Source: Pleurotus djamor
Lineage: Eukaryota; Basidiomycota; Agaricomycetes; Agaricales; Pleurotaceae
NCBI GenBank assembly: GCA_029747585.1
Contig: JAPEVF010000025.1
Span: 115,954-179,953, forward strand
Direction: 5' to 3'
DNA length: 64,000 nt
Positions 13,401 to 24,871 of this stretch are shown here, in pieces. The notes under the pieces are model-generated. The model was given only the letters and a program-made list of their open reading frames with translations. It made no database searches and was not told where the DNA came from. How positions within the stretch are numbered: the first letter of the stretch is position 1; each line of letters starts with the position of its first letter. Made by a program: the position numbers and the translations under genes.

Positions 13401-13524
13401 AGAAGCAGCTGCATTCAGACCTCGACCAAAGAGTGTTATTGGGATGCGCAGCACGAAGAGCATTGACGAAGGACGGGGCATGTTTCTTATACGCCAGATG
13501 ACGGGCGGTGCTGTGGAGGCTTGA
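10438..13524 (+). CDS. LIM-domain protein (paxillin-like fungal class)
   Basis: Exons 10438-10507, 10563-12595, 12647-13096 and 13153-13524 encode about 974 residues. The ATG at 10438 was chosen because it starts a short Cys motif, MGFCRRCGDIVSGERCRCGG, typical of the N-terminus of these fungal proteins; a downstream in-frame start would lose it. The first LIM region (about 162-265) has CAIC, CKAC, CPEC, HKKCFNCDGCG and CADCF. The second (about 632-700) has CAGC, HPDCFRCYVC and FVKGEHGPCHIE, and joins CAPPE across an intron. The third (about 770-851) has CPGC, HTTCLVCGGK, CGKKL and WCRECW. Between them is a long Ser/Pro-rich disordered region. The C-terminus repeats RQMTG-like motifs. LIM modules are zinc-binding protein-protein adaptors; in fungi such proteins (Pxl1 type) act at cell tips and septa with Rho GTPases. 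That role is family knowledge, not shown here. Confidence 0.88.
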
Positions 13525-13978
13525 TATTGAAACTGATTCTGTCCATGTAAGGGTGTACGTTGCGAGGATGTTGTAGCATCATCACATGGTTTCTATTGAG
13601 AAATGTAATGGTTCATCAGTGTGTTCACACGATCAGTGAGTTGAGTCCGTGGACATTTCGTTGTTGTCAAGCAGCATGACGGTGATATATTCGCTCTGTC
13701 GAAGTCCCACAACTGACCCTTGCGCCTCCTCGGTCTGCTCCATACCCTTTTCTCTATGTTTACCGATTCGCTCTAGCTTTCGTCCATTCCTTTCTCTTCA
13801 CCTTCATTTCCATCTATCACTGGATCAACGTGCTGTGCTCAGATCCACTGATTTCTTGCTGGCCAAATCATCGTCTTAATAGCCTCGACGCCGGACGGGC
13901 TGAGGCTCTGTAATTTTTCCCTTCCTACATCTCTGNCCGGAGTCTGCAGGGCAGAGTTACTTCGCCGTCAAACTTGCA
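13525..13978. other. Intergenic region between tandem genes
   Basis: A 454-nt gap between the LIM gene and the seven-span protein gene, both plus strand. A CT-rich run at about 13730-13850 probably belongs to the downstream promoter. I see no gene in it. Confidence 0.45.
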
Positions 13979-16495
13979 ATGCTAGATGTGCTACTACGAA
14001 AGAGAGGTCCGAATGGTAACGCAACTCCTGTAAGTGANGTCATATTCCTACCTNGGGCNAGANATNNTCATGAAATCCTTAGGTNGAGCAAATTCTCAGC
14101 GAAATACCCTTCTTCGCTGTCGGTATACTGGCGTTTGGTGTCATGACTTTCTTGTTGGCAATGAGACGCATTAACTTGTACGTTNCTTAATCCTTCAGGT
14201 CGACTNGTCTTCANCTACCNTACGTNCAGGCATACNGTCTATCTCTATGTTGCCATACTTCTGGCGTTTAGCGGAGGCATCCTCGATCTNGCTCAAATNC
14301 TCGCTCATGGACTGGATAATGTCGATCCAGGCTTAACTGGGTCNGTCCAGGGCATCATNGACACTCGTGAAGTTGCCTTTGCNTTCTCCCTCGGCTTTCG
14401 GTTGCTTTTCTACTGGACCTTCGTCGCGATTTGTCCTCGTCGCGAACNACCTCAAACGCCAGACAGCAACCAAATTCACTCNGCCAGCTGGTCAAGATGG
14501 GGTGTCCAAGGCGTCGTCTTGCAGTGGATCACATTCGTCTTGATCATCGTTACCACCGTTCTTCAGTTCGTTTGGCGTATTTCNNNTCAACACCGAGTAT
14601 ACGGTACTGTTTACCTCGCGGATACGGCACTTGGCATCGTCACAGCGTTAACCTTTCTCCTCAAACTTCTTTTGAATACTTATTTATCGCCTCATTCGTT
14701 ACTTCAATTTCGTTCCTACGCAGCGCCGATGGTCGCCCTCATCTTTAGCATCAGCNTCGGTATTGGCAATGCAGTCTCTTGTGCGTTCAATATCAATCAT
14801 TATGACCATTCTTATCGGCTGATAAAAGATTGATGGTAGTTACATTCTCAGAAACAACGCTGGGCCGTCTTCTTCAAGCGGTGGAGTTNTACATCTTGGT
14901 GGAATACCTCCTNATCAGCACCTTTTACCACTCNCCTGGTGAANGACCCTCTACTCCGCCAAAAGGCAACCCGGCTACNCTAACTTTCGATGAGAANCTN
15001 ATCAACAAGGAAATGCCGCCCACTCCTCCNCCTCCCCTTCCNAAGAGTCCTACCATAGCCTCAAAGCGNCGTCCNTCAAGTTCCAGCAGCAAGCTGAACA
15101 GGCTTTCACGCTCAGCGTCGCGCCTTTCGACATGGATGGCTTCACGCGGCAACAACCGTCGTCCTACCAGTGGCGAACACCTCTGGGATCAAGGCAAGGC
15201 CGAGTTGGGGTTGGGTTTAGTAGATTCCAAGCTTTCAGCANGGGCCGACGTGGAAACACCTGACATTATCAGCCCCCTCGTTCAAGAGGCATTGGTCTAC
15301 CANCAAAGCCATCCTCCGTCCCAAACGAGTTTGCCTTTGCCCCCTCCAACCGTTGAAGGGCCTCATAGTGTCGTCGAGGAGGTACCTCGTGTCCCGCCGT
15401 TACCCTCCAACCTGCTACCTGCTTCCGCCCTTCCACCCTTGAACTTGAAGCTCACGCCTCCCGCCCTAACCCGAGATTCCGTCGATATCTCGTCTTACTA
15501 TGCTCGATCTCGCTCTCCTTCTCTGGAGCCCCCTCGCAGGCCTCTCCCAGCTACCCAAACAGGGACTGACTTCCTTGTCCTTGACGAGGGCAACAGGTCA
15601 AACCGTTCATCCATCGTCAACGAAGCCTTTGATCGCCAACAGAGAGACCTAGATAAGAGCATTGCTGCCTTACGCCAATTCTCTCCAGAAATGCGGACCT
15701 TGAAGCCTACTCTGACAACACCCATAGCTTCAAGGCGCGCGTCAGCTTCAGAGAGTCTTTCCACCAAACCCGACTCTGCTTCTGCAAGCGTATTCTCTCT
15801 GAGTAATCTGAACGACTTCCCAACTCCTCCTGAGGATGATACCAGGACCCTTCCGGGACGCACTCCGAAATCGCGGGTTTCCACCATTCGCTCTGTTCGG
15901 ACTGTTCGTCAGCGNGGAATATCTCAACCGCCGCCCATGGAGCTCCCCTTGGTAACTCAGAGTTCCCAAGATAACAGGTCGCACACACTCGACGANGAAA
16001 ATCCAACACCATGGTTAGGTTCTGCAGGGACACAGTACGATGTGACTTCGTTCATTGGTGGTAAGTTNAANTCNCGCNATCATTTTCTCCTGGTNANTGA
16101 GNTCCCNTTCAGGNTTCCTTCCCCAAACTGGAGTTCCTCAATCGGGGAGTGTCCTNAACTCNTCAAACCCAGTAGGATCGGCCACCTCCATCCCTGGCGT
16201 ACAGGAACAATACTTCCGAGATCTTGGTAGAAGACCAGTGTTACGACCACCGTTACGACCGCTGCTTCTCGCTCACTCGGCTGATCCAGGACTCTCTGCG
16301 CAGAGTGCTGTTATTTATACGTCCCAGAACGATGTTGACTTGNCTGTCGCTCCCCCACAGCCACTGAGCTCAGCACCGTTCAATGGGCGTAATGGGCTGC
16401 CACCCAGACCGCGCATTGCTGGACCACGTACTTCCGTTCGGAGTCCTCCTAGCACTCGTCCCCCCTTACCAATTCCTGGTGTCGTCCCTCGGTGA
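13979..16495 (+). CDS. Seven-span membrane protein with long cytoplasmic tail (receptor-like), function unknown
   Basis: Exons 13979-14029, 14083-14177, 14230-14780, 14840-16060 and 16113-16495 give about 766 residues; phases close despite many Ns. The first 265 residues hold seven hydrophobic segments: FFAVGILAFGVMTFLLAM, the segment before AQILAHG, REVAFAFSLGFRLLFYWTF, VLQWITFVLIIVTTVLQF, DTALGIVTALTFLLKLLL, MVALIFSIS and a last one near YILVEYL. About 500 Ser/Pro-rich residues follow, with likely phosphorylation sites and Pro-rich stretches. The layout matches a 7TM receptor or transporter-like protein of the plasma membrane. No named family motif is visible. A second protein of similar layout is encoded at 24872-27115. 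Confidence 0.75.
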
Positions 16496-16704
16496 AATAT
16501 TAATGGTTAGACGGTTCTCCTGAGCTCTGCTAAAGCACATATCATTATGTATTTTTATTATTGGACTTGAAGCCCACAGTCTCGTTGTACTCTTACTNGT
16601 ACCATAGAATTTGAAATGTGACTGCTCAGTCGGTGACGTCACGCGATCNTAGCCTGAGTGCACCATGTCGTGTCTCCTCANNNCAACACNNTCAACACCC
16701 GACC

Positions 16705-17572
16705 ATGTCCCANTTCCCNGACTACTATAAAATTCTNTCTATACCCAAGACCGCAACACAGGATGAAATTCGGCAGGCNTATAAGAAAGAATCTCTGAGG
16801 TCCCCTTTCCCATNCTTCTTGTCTCCANACCCACTCAACCCNTCTTTGGCAGAACTCATCCNGATAGACTTGTCAATGCGACACCGTTGGAACGGCAGCA
16901 AGCAACCGANCGATTTCAAGTCAGTTTANCCAGCTAGATGNNNAGANATCTTGCTGACCCTCTCCGCAGGCCGTAGCGGATGCGTATTTNGTCCTTTCGG
17001 ACGCTACTCGNCGACGGGAGTATGANGCTTTGTACNCAACAAGGGCGAGCAGCAACAAGACCGACGATCCAGGCTCTTCNTCAAGCTTCTTCTCCCAGTT
17101 TGCNAGCATGTTCANTGGGGGCACCGCAGGAGGAAGTGGNACCGCGCAAGGAGGNGCAAACGCTAGACCGAANCCTGATGGTGTGTTTGCGGANGTCTTT
17201 GACGAAGTGAGTGACTAGAANACACGTCCTTATTCTCNTCGCAATACTAACTGGCTTCACCTTCTAGCTGCTACGCCCCGAAGTCAATAAGGTCGTTCCA
17301 TGGTGGACTTACGTGGGTGCTGTTTCGGGTGCCGGGTTAGGATTCATCGTGGCGAATATCCCGGGACTAATGGTTGGAGCTCTGGCTGGGAACAAGCTGG
17401 GTGCCATTAGAGATGCTAAAGGCAAGAGTGTGGCGGCAGTCTTCTCTGAGCTAGGTGGGGAGCAGAAGGCGGAGGTAAGCATGCCAAACCACATTCATTC
17501 ATCTCCCATTTATGCTCTCTCATTTAGATTTTGCGTGCATTGGCCATGAAGGTTCTTGGTTCTGCATTGTGA
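16705..17572 (+). CDS. DnaJ-domain protein with glycine-rich hydrophobic C-terminus
   Basis: Exons 16705-16799, 16853-16919, 16970-17206, 17268-17474 and 17528-17572 give about 216 residues. The J domain (about 4-72) has DYYKIL, QDEIRQ, YKKESLR, the HPD tripeptide (about 34-36) split from helix II by an intron, and AYFVLSD; it would stimulate an Hsp70 ATPase. A Ser/Gly-rich linker follows, then a glycine-rich hydrophobic stretch (GAVSGAGLGFIVANIPGLMV) that may insert in or contact a membrane, and a conserved-looking end (LRALAMKVLGSAL). Several Ns sit in codons. The donor after exon 1 (GTCCCC) is weak but needed for the HPD motif. An intron with a CTAAC-type branch site lies before 17268. The gene begins 209 nt after the seven-span protein. 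Confidence 0.85.
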
Positions 17573-17694
17573 TTCGATCTCTTGACATGTACGGTATTTT
17601 TTGTATAACATAATTATGGATCCAGTATATACATCATGGAGTTATTTGTACTACGCGCTTCCACGTGAACTGAAGTTGATCCTTGTCTACAACA

Positions 17695-18873
17695 ATGCTG
17701 AGCCCTCCATTGTCTCCCGCTAAGAATTTACCCCAACAATCATCACCGCTCCAACTGAGAGCAAGCAATATGGCTGTAAGTCCTCGGCCAAGGGCTGTTA
17801 GTATGTCCAATGAAGAACGCAGGAGGTCGGTCGTCGGTTCGTTTGCCCTTTCACTGCTTTCCAATATATCACAATGAACACGATACAGCGACCACCTCAG
17901 CACAAACTGGCACGGGCGACGCGAACGGTCGTGCACATAGCAAGCCCCAGCGCATGCAGAGAGCTGCTTCACACCGCCGTGAGTTCGTCACTGACTCACA
18001 CCTACTACTTCCCAACCGTGTCTCATTCTTCCACACCCCATCACAGCATTCTCGGTTGCGCTTGACAATCACCCGACTGAGGTGGACCAAGACGTGATTT
18101 CGTCGCGTAGCTTCAGGTCAGCTAAGACCTCGACTTCGTCAAAAAGTCGGAAATCAGTTCGTAGCAACTCTTCCGGTCGTGCGACCTCCAAAGTCAAGAG
18201 CGACGGTTGGTAGCTACCCCAAGAAGCTCCTCGTCATACCCCCTTGACTCATTTACGTTCTTAGATGGTGCTGGCAAGCCAAACGGTTCCCAAGCGTCAA
18301 TCGCTGACAATGCCTCTTCCGGAGGAGCTTCTGCCTCCGGTTCCTCATCTTCGAAATCCGGACGAACTGAGACCCCCGGTCGAGTGAACAGCACAGTGAC
18401 GAGCAAACAGCAAAGGATGTTGATTGATGCTGTGAACGCTGGCCAACCCCGGAAGTCTACCGTTGCCTCCACCAGGGATCCTCTCGATTATACAGACGAC
18501 GAGTTCATGATGAGTGACGCGCGCGACGAGCCTTTTGAGGATGACTTCGAGATAGACTTTCAGATGCTCAAAGTGGACCAAGCCGTCGCACCACCTTGGG
18601 CAGCCGCGAATACTAACAGTCAAAGCATGTACATACCTCCCAGCGCCCAAGAACTTATCATAGGTGAGTCGCGTACCCGTTCAGATGGTATTCATTCACT
18701 CTTCCATCACAGGATTGAAGCATTCCTTGGATAACGTGGAGAAGGCGCGTCGGAAGATGGAACAGCGATACTTGGAGGAGATGCACAAACGCATCGCTCT
18801 AGAAGACGAGCTGGCTCGACTTCGGCGGTGCATCACACTTGGTTCTATACCATTATCTAACAACAATTCTTGA
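17695..18873 (+). CDS. Ser-rich protein with C-terminal coiled coil, function unknown
   Basis: Five exons (17695-17836, 17889-17978, 18047-18205, 18265-18663, 18713-18873) give about 316 residues; phases close. The N-terminal part is rich in Ser, Pro and Arg (MLSPPLSPAKNLPQQ, SRSFRSAKTSTSSKSRKS), suggesting many phosphorylation sites. A moderately acidic segment follows (DYTDDEF, FEDDFEIDFQML). The last exon is a charged helix likely to form a coiled coil (LDNVEKARRKMEQRYLEEMH, then RIALEDELARLRR). There is no signal peptide or membrane span. I do not recognise the family. The start used is the first ATG in frame. Confidence 0.65.
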
Positions 18874-19087
18874 CATCCAAGGAGCAATATAATGTTACTA
18901 TCAAGCGGACAAGTATAGTTATTTTACAGTCGATATATATATACGTATACATATTCTTGGGACATTGACAATTGTACTGAGACCAATCAAAGCGATGATG
19001 TGCGAGAAATGCTAATATAGTCAAGATGATGGCAGCAAATCAAGAAAGAGGGATGCGTGATTCAAAGGATAGAGCATGCAGCAAAAA

Positions 19088-20236
19088 TCAATTCCACAGC
19101 TCTCCGACGTGGCATTCATCCATAGCGTGAGGGATGTGGCGTTCACGAAGTATCGAATAATCGTTTAAACCGGCTGCTCCGTTCGCTAATGCAAGGCTAA
19201 GAGCGGCGATAGCTTTGTCGGTTCGGGAGGAAGTGGGATGGACAGGAGTGGGGTCATTATCAGAACGCGGAGATGAAGGACGCGTCGCGGCTACGCCTAG
19301 CGGTAACGAGATAACAGAGGAGCGCGTAGAATTGGTGCGAACACGGGTCAATGCAGGGGTGCTGGATGACGACGGTACTGTAGGCGATGGCAGAGCGGAA
19401 GGAAACTTAGGATCGGCATAAAGGGAACTTGTACGTGGACTACTGATGAAGGAGTCCAGCGAGACGGACGAGTGAGGGGAAGTTCTCTGGTGAAATGGTG
19501 AAACAGGACGGTAAGACCACGGCTGGGCGACCGGATTCGATGCTCCGTCCAAGATCTGGACATCATCATCACCGTCGTCAGAGTAATCACTAGCGTATTC
19601 CGGACGCACAGGCGGTGGAGGGGAAGAGACAGACAACCTCCGTTTCGCTCTGCTAGAATTTTCGTAATCTCGCATACGCCGGACGAGGCACTCGCCGTTC
19701 TCCGCGACGCTACGTTGCAGCTCCCAATGCGCATTGGAGCGCAGTTCCTCCAATTCGGCGTCATAAATATCCGTTGACAAAGCGCTCTCGCTTTGTATCG
19801 AAAACCGCCGTCCATTCGATGATCGGCGTCTATGCCCAGAAGACAATTGGAATGCCGACGGGGAGGAAGGAAGTGCGGTGGTACACCTGGGGACATTTCC
19901 GCCGTAGGAAATCGTTTGAGCGTGGTCAATGTCCATATCAAATGGCCCTAGGGACTTTGAACAGAACTCGATTAGACACCGCGTCCCTGGAGAGATTCTA
20001 ACATGACATACAGGAGCTTCCTTGCGACGCCTTTTCCCTTGCCTCCACACGCCCGATTCCCACCTGGATGGTGACGAAGGTTCTGAAGAAAGAGAAGAGG
20101 AACTGCTGGAACGGTGTGGATGTGCTCTCTTCGTAGCAAGGCGGTATGCATTGTCGATGGACCTGCGCGATGGGGAGGAGGTGGTGGTGGTGGATTGGGA
20201 CCTTCGTCGCTGGAACGGGGAGCGGCTGGAGACCAT
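19088..20236 (-). CDS. Intronless Ser-rich protein, function unknown
   Basis: A single open frame of 382 codons. The N-terminus is Arg/Ser-rich (RRRSQSTTTTSSPSRRS), with a basic run GKRRRKE. A short more ordered block near residue 85 reads CLIEFCSKSLGPFDMDIDHA. An acidic segment (DYSDDGDDDVQIL) and a long Ser/Pro/Thr stretch follow. The C-terminal 45 residues, ending RHIPHAMDECHVGELWN, are less repetitive and look like the conserved part. The absence of introns is unusual next to its neighbours. No domain is recognised; a regulatory or nuclear role would be a guess. The 3' end lies 214 nt from that of the coiled-coil gene (convergent). Confidence 0.62.
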   Translation of the reverse strand: MVSSRSPFQRRRSQSTTTTSSPSRRSIDNAYRLATKRAHPHRSSSSSSLSSEPSSPSRWESGVWRQGKRRRKEAPVCHVRISPGTRCLIEFCSKSLGPFDMDIDHAQTISYGGNVPRCTTALPSSPSAFQLSSGHRRRSSNGRRFSIQSESALSTDIYDAELEELRSNAHWELQRSVAENGECLVRRMRDYENSSRAKRRLSVSSPPPPVRPEYASDYSDDGDDDVQILDGASNPVAQPWSYRPVSPFHQRTSPHSSVSLDSFISSPRTSSLYADPKFPSALPSPTVPSSSSTPALTRVRTNSTRSSVISLPLGVAATRPSSPRSDNDPTPVHPTSSRTDKAIAALSLALANGAAGLNDYSILRERHIPHAMDECHVGELWN

Positions 20237-20665
20237 CTAAGCCCTGGGCGAGTGTCTGGGTGGCGAGAGACCTCGGTGGGGGAGAAGAAGGTAGGAGAGA
20301 AAGGACCAGAAGCACGGATGAGATTTGGGTGGTGGGAGCTTAGTCAGCAGGCAGGTAGTTACGCATCGGGACCGGACTTCTAGGCCTCGTTTTCGGTGGG
20401 ATCTTCAATCCATCACATCTACCCCAATGATTGAGCATTTCTTCTCACTGCTGTCTCGGTGTTTGACCGCCCCCGGAACAGCGAAACCAGCCTAGCTTTC
20501 GGTCATAGTACCAATTGAACATGGATGATGGAGTAAAGACAGCTACAATTCGGGCATGAGCAAGAGCCGAGATACGCCGTGAACCTCAGAAAATATGATC
20601 TTATTCTGCTTTATGGGCAACTTGGCCTATTGTTGTGTGAGTATTTCGTATCTTGATATCGCCTT
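20237..20665. other. Intergenic region
   Basis: A 429-nt gap between the start of the intronless gene and the end of the next minus-strand gene. A G-rich GGTGGTGG-type run just inside the intronless gene reads as coding for Ser/Pro repeats and is not a separate feature. Nothing else is supported. Confidence 0.4.
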
Positions 20666-23594
20666 TTACATACCGTGGAATGGCCTTTGCCTTTGGAATG
20701 GATCTGGAAGGCCAGATGATGTCAGATCCATGTCTATATTTGCTGTATCAATGTGACCGCTCACAACTTCAAGGAGAAATCTGCCAGATTCAGCCACTCT
20801 CTCCTTCAGCACGGTGTCGTATTGTCCCGTGGGCTCCTTGGATAACAGCGACTCAAGCTCGTTGTTTATGTTAAGAGTCCACGGTGAACTCAGATAGAGA
20901 CGCGCTGCCTTCAGCTGTTACTATAATCACTGTATGATGACTGTGTACGTACCATTAGATCCACTATCTCCAGACAGTAGGATGTACGCTAGGGCTTGGC
21001 ACAGTGCTGGGGCGGAGATCAGAGCAATAGGTTCCTCGTCATGAAGATATTGCCGAGTGAGAACAAGCAACAGTGTATCGCGTAAGAGATCCCAAGCTTC
21101 AAGGCAAGTAATGGTGGGGCACAGTCGCTTCGAGGCAATGATGTAGTGCGAGAGACTAGCTGTAAAAATAACCCTCAATTCAACTATGGAGAACACGGAA
21201 GGGGACGGAAGGCGCGGGGAGCTCACAGGCAATGGTTATGCTATTTCCGGCAGCAATGGAAATACCCCAGATGGTTTCATCTTCCCAGTAAGCGTCCGTG
21301 TCGATTAAAGGCCCGTTCAAGTCTGGCAGCTCAAATATAGCAAGAGTCGTTATGAGTGTATCACTGGCGAAATGCGAGGCGAGTTGAGGAGGTGCCGCTG
21401 CGAGCTTTGAGATCAACGTATGAAGGAATGGGGTTACCGTTTGTCTATGGATGGTTTCATGATGCCCTTTGTGCCACAGAATGCCAAGAAACGCAATTAA
21501 CGTGGTGACTTCCGCTCCGTCTGAGGAGAACAGGGAAATGACATTATGGGCAACCCTCCTAGAGAGCGCCTGAGTAGTGAAATCCGACTGGATAGAGGAA
21601 GACAAACCTCCGAGTCAATATTATCACTAAGAAGGATATTAGTAACTACATTTCGAGAGAACGGCTGATGCTTTACAGTCATCAAGCTTAGCCGAGAACC
21701 GGTTCTTGCTCCCTTGAATGGCGGTGATGCCAGAAGTCCAAGTCGATTCGCCGGCTACGCTGAGCGCGTCCAATATCAGGACTTTCGCTGGCAGATGATG
21801 GTCAGACAAAATCAATCATTCTGAAGGAGGGTCTTGATGCTCACTTTCGATGTCGGGCGTGTGGTTGCCTAAGGAAACAAACAAACGTAGAAAGCAAGTG
21901 TATATCTCGGAGGGAACATCCTGCGACGCATGGAGCCTGCGTTTGATCAAGTGAAGCAAAGCTAAGCAACATCGATAGATAGTCGTCGGTGCGGCGAGGA
22001 GAGGTTTTTCAAGCTCTCCCGTATTGAGATGTGTCTGCAGAATACGCTGTGTTGAAATGTCCATTAGGTTTATTATTTTATTCTCAGAGTGAGACGCACA
22101 ATCATCATGCTTAGGGATGCTGATGGAAACAAGTCCACTTGCGCAACGAAACCATCCTTCCATTCATTAGAGGGGGAGTTGTGGGATGTTCCAAACAAGG
22201 GTTGGTCAACGGATGTAAGCCACACTGACGTCTGTGGACAGGGTTGAGTGAGCACAAGCGATCTACGGAGAGAGACCGCACGAGGGATGCAATGGACTCC
22301 GATCCTGCTGTTCGCTGGTCACGCCAGACCATCCAGCTCCACGGGACGATACGACTCCAACGCAAAATGATCTTCTGAGAGACGTCGAGGGAAGCATCGG
22401 GCGCTTCAATGGTATATCCATGGGAAAGAATGACGGATTGAATAATTTCAAGGATGCTGCTCATCGTCCGAGGCTTCCAAGGTGACATCTTTGTGCCGTC
22501 TGAGGCTGCCATACTTGCACTCTGTGTGTGTTATTGGAACACATAGACCGAGGTCTCAAGGCGAGGAAACATACCACATATAAAGCGACAAGGATGGAGT
22601 GAGAAATGCGTTCTTGCGAAGACAGGCAACCTAAAAGTGGCCGATGTAGGTCAATTTGGGTCAATGACCTGGAAACGCATTCCAGCATCGACAACGGATG
22701 GATGCTGTATCATGCCTAAGTATTTGGTGCACTGGGTGATATCAATACTTACAGTCTTTCTGTCCATGGATTACATTGTGTTAATTGTGGTCGGAGGATG
22801 AAAGTACCCAAGAGCAGATGCAAGGCCACCCGCTTGGCCGCCGCAGAAGCGGAAGGGGAGGATAAGACTTCCGGAATTTGTTCCCAATCATCTGTGGGCA
22901 AAATATCAGTCCTATCGCTCGTGATACTCAGAGAAATGTACGACAAGGTAGTTGTGCAGCACCACGTAAGGAATCGTCTTGTCGTTGAGCATCCAGAGAC
23001 TGAGGCATTCCAGAGATGTGAAAAGACGTCAGGCCGGAAGCCGCGGCGACGGAGAAGTTGCTTATTTTAACAATGAGGGAGTCGGCCCAGCATACGACGA
23101 CGAGCGAATCGCGTGGANGGGGGGTTCTGTAAACCAAATTGGTGGAAATGACGTCGTAAGACGAAGAGGGAGGTCATAAACGCGTCGTCGACTTCATAAA
23201 TTGCGATTCAGTATCTCAAAGGAAGCAGACGAATGTTGACTCACAGAGTTCCATAGCCGATGTAAGAATAGCACGACTTTCAGACGCGTCAGGAGTGATG
23301 GCGTGAACATCGTCCAGGAAACGGGAGATTATGGCAGAAGCGTACGAGAGAACTTCCTGCGAAGCCTGGCACAGAGTTAGCGTAGGCTGCGATACGAAGA
23401 ACGCATATTTGGCCTACCTCTGTCAAAACATTGGGATGTATGCATGTTAGGGAACGAACTGCATCGAAAAAAGTCATGTCACATTTTTCAGCGCAGGGTA
23501 CAGCAGAGGATTCCGACTGAGTAAATGGAGGAAGCTCTGAGCCGTAGACTTGGGATGCGCCAGAATCAGACTCGGTGTCGCTTTGAGAGTACAT
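20666..23594 (-). CDS. Long multi-exon helical protein, function unknown
   Basis: I place the start at 23594 (MYSQSDTESDSGASQVYGSE) and the stop at 20666-20668. Exons I can fit: 23418-23594, 23245-23365, one starting at 23191, a central exon around 21190-21600 and a last exon 20666-20908. Between them frames change at several good GT/AG sites that I could not all resolve, so the total length is uncertain (likely over 700 residues). Fitted pieces are Leu-rich and helical (HYIIASKRLCPTITCLEAW, ISLFSSDGAEVTTLIAFLGI, SVILSHGYTIEAPDASLDVS), as in HEAT/ARM-like scaffolds, but no named domain is visible. The apparent shift at the N at 23118, in a G/C run, probably reflects a miscounted homopolymer. 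The start codon is 69 nt after the stop of the RPC5 gene on the same strand. Confidence 0.6.
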
Positions 23595-23663
23595 GGCGGG
23601 AACCAAGTAGTAAATTACATACGCGTTACGCGTGACTCGTACTTTTTTACACGGACTCTCCAA

Positions 23664-24602
23664 CTACAATCCCTCAATATCCTTGATGAACTGGCTCGCG
23701 TCAGTTTTGCAGGCTAGATGCTCTTCGTTTTGAGAAAGGATGGACTCGAACGTGTTCACGGCCTCATCGGACTGCATTGATCAATACATTGGGAGGGCAT
23801 CAGAATGGAATTTGCACGAACATTGACATCGTAATAACCAAGTTCTACCCAACCCTCTTCCTCTTCAGCACGGATGCTCGCTAGCATTTCCCTGCGGGCT
23901 GTGGACATCCCTCCTTGCGCCTGAAAGCCGCTTTTATCGTCCGTTTTTCTGGCGGCAACTTGCACTTCTTTTGCGTCAGTGATCGGTTTTTTCTCCTTTT
24001 TTGCCGCTGGGACGGGAGGGGTTTCGTCGGGATCAGGAGGAGGGCCATCATCAGAGTCAGAGCCATCAGCGTTATTCCGCGATCGTTTATTCTTCCGAGA
24101 GAGCACGTCAAGATAGGTAAGGGTTGGTCGAAACTGGTGTGTCTCCGATATGGGGTGGAGATGCAATTCACCTAGTGCAGAACTGTTCGATACAATCCCA
24201 TAGTGCAGGTCACCGAAACTGACCATTGCGAATGATTCCAAGCGTAGGAGCGCCCCACTGGGGTATCTGCTCGCTGCTCAAGCGGACCTCTTGCAGACGG
24301 GGCTCTTGACTGCCTGGATCTTGGTTTCTTTCCATGTCATCAGTTACCCTAGCCGCACCCAGGTACTTCGCTTTCTCGACACTCCATACTTCGGGCCGCG
24401 TATCAGCTGGTACATGAATTTCTACACGACGAACGCCAGGCTTAATTCGGGCGGATATCCGTTTCCCAGCTGCAGAGGCCGAAGGCGGAACTTGCAGTGG
24501 TCGAGTCAGAAGAGGAAATTGGTGCACGATAATTTGAGGAACTAGGGCATTTGAGAATCGAATGGGAAGAACATCAATGAGTCGGTCGTCCGAGGTATCC
24601 AT
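23664..24602 (-). CDS. RPC37: DNA-directed RNA polymerase III subunit RPC5 (Sin/Rpc37 family)
   Basis: Exons 24224-24602, 23822-24171 and 23664-23771 (minus order) give 278 residues, close to yeast Rpc37 (about 280). The N-terminal domain reads DVLPIRFSNA, then IIVHQFPLLTRPLQ, then RISARIKPGVRRVEIHVPAD. The middle has LHPISETHQFRPTLTYLDVL, typical of Sin-like RPC5 proteins, followed by an acidic and Lys-rich linker (SDSDDGPPPDPDE) and a C-terminal helix ending FIKDIEGL. The family pairs with Rpc53 in a TFIIF-like subcomplex of RNA polymerase III used for initiation and termination. All three splice phases close and no oddity is seen. It is a housekeeping gene in the same orientation as both neighbours. 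Confidence 0.9.
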
Positions 24603-24871
24603 CCTGGTTGCGGAGTGTGGGAAACAATTTTAAGTGGGATTTGTGTTGTCATGCCAGGGGCACTCCGACTCTCCGAGTATTTTGGGTCCAAAGTTGAACA
24701 GAGACTAGGTTACACATTTTATAAATAATTCGTGCGCACTTGTGGGGATGATTGTTGATGAGAAGATTATATAAAGAAGATGAATAAGGAAGTGTGAATG
24801 GGTTCGATAGCTATACTGTAACTATGTGCGCAAGAGCTGCACGGTATGATACACCCAAGAACATGGGTAGC

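Noticed and set aside
19215..20383. Several plus-strand frames over the intronless Ser-rich gene
   Set aside because: They are shadows of a Ser/Pro-rich coding sequence, whose reverse complement lacks stops.
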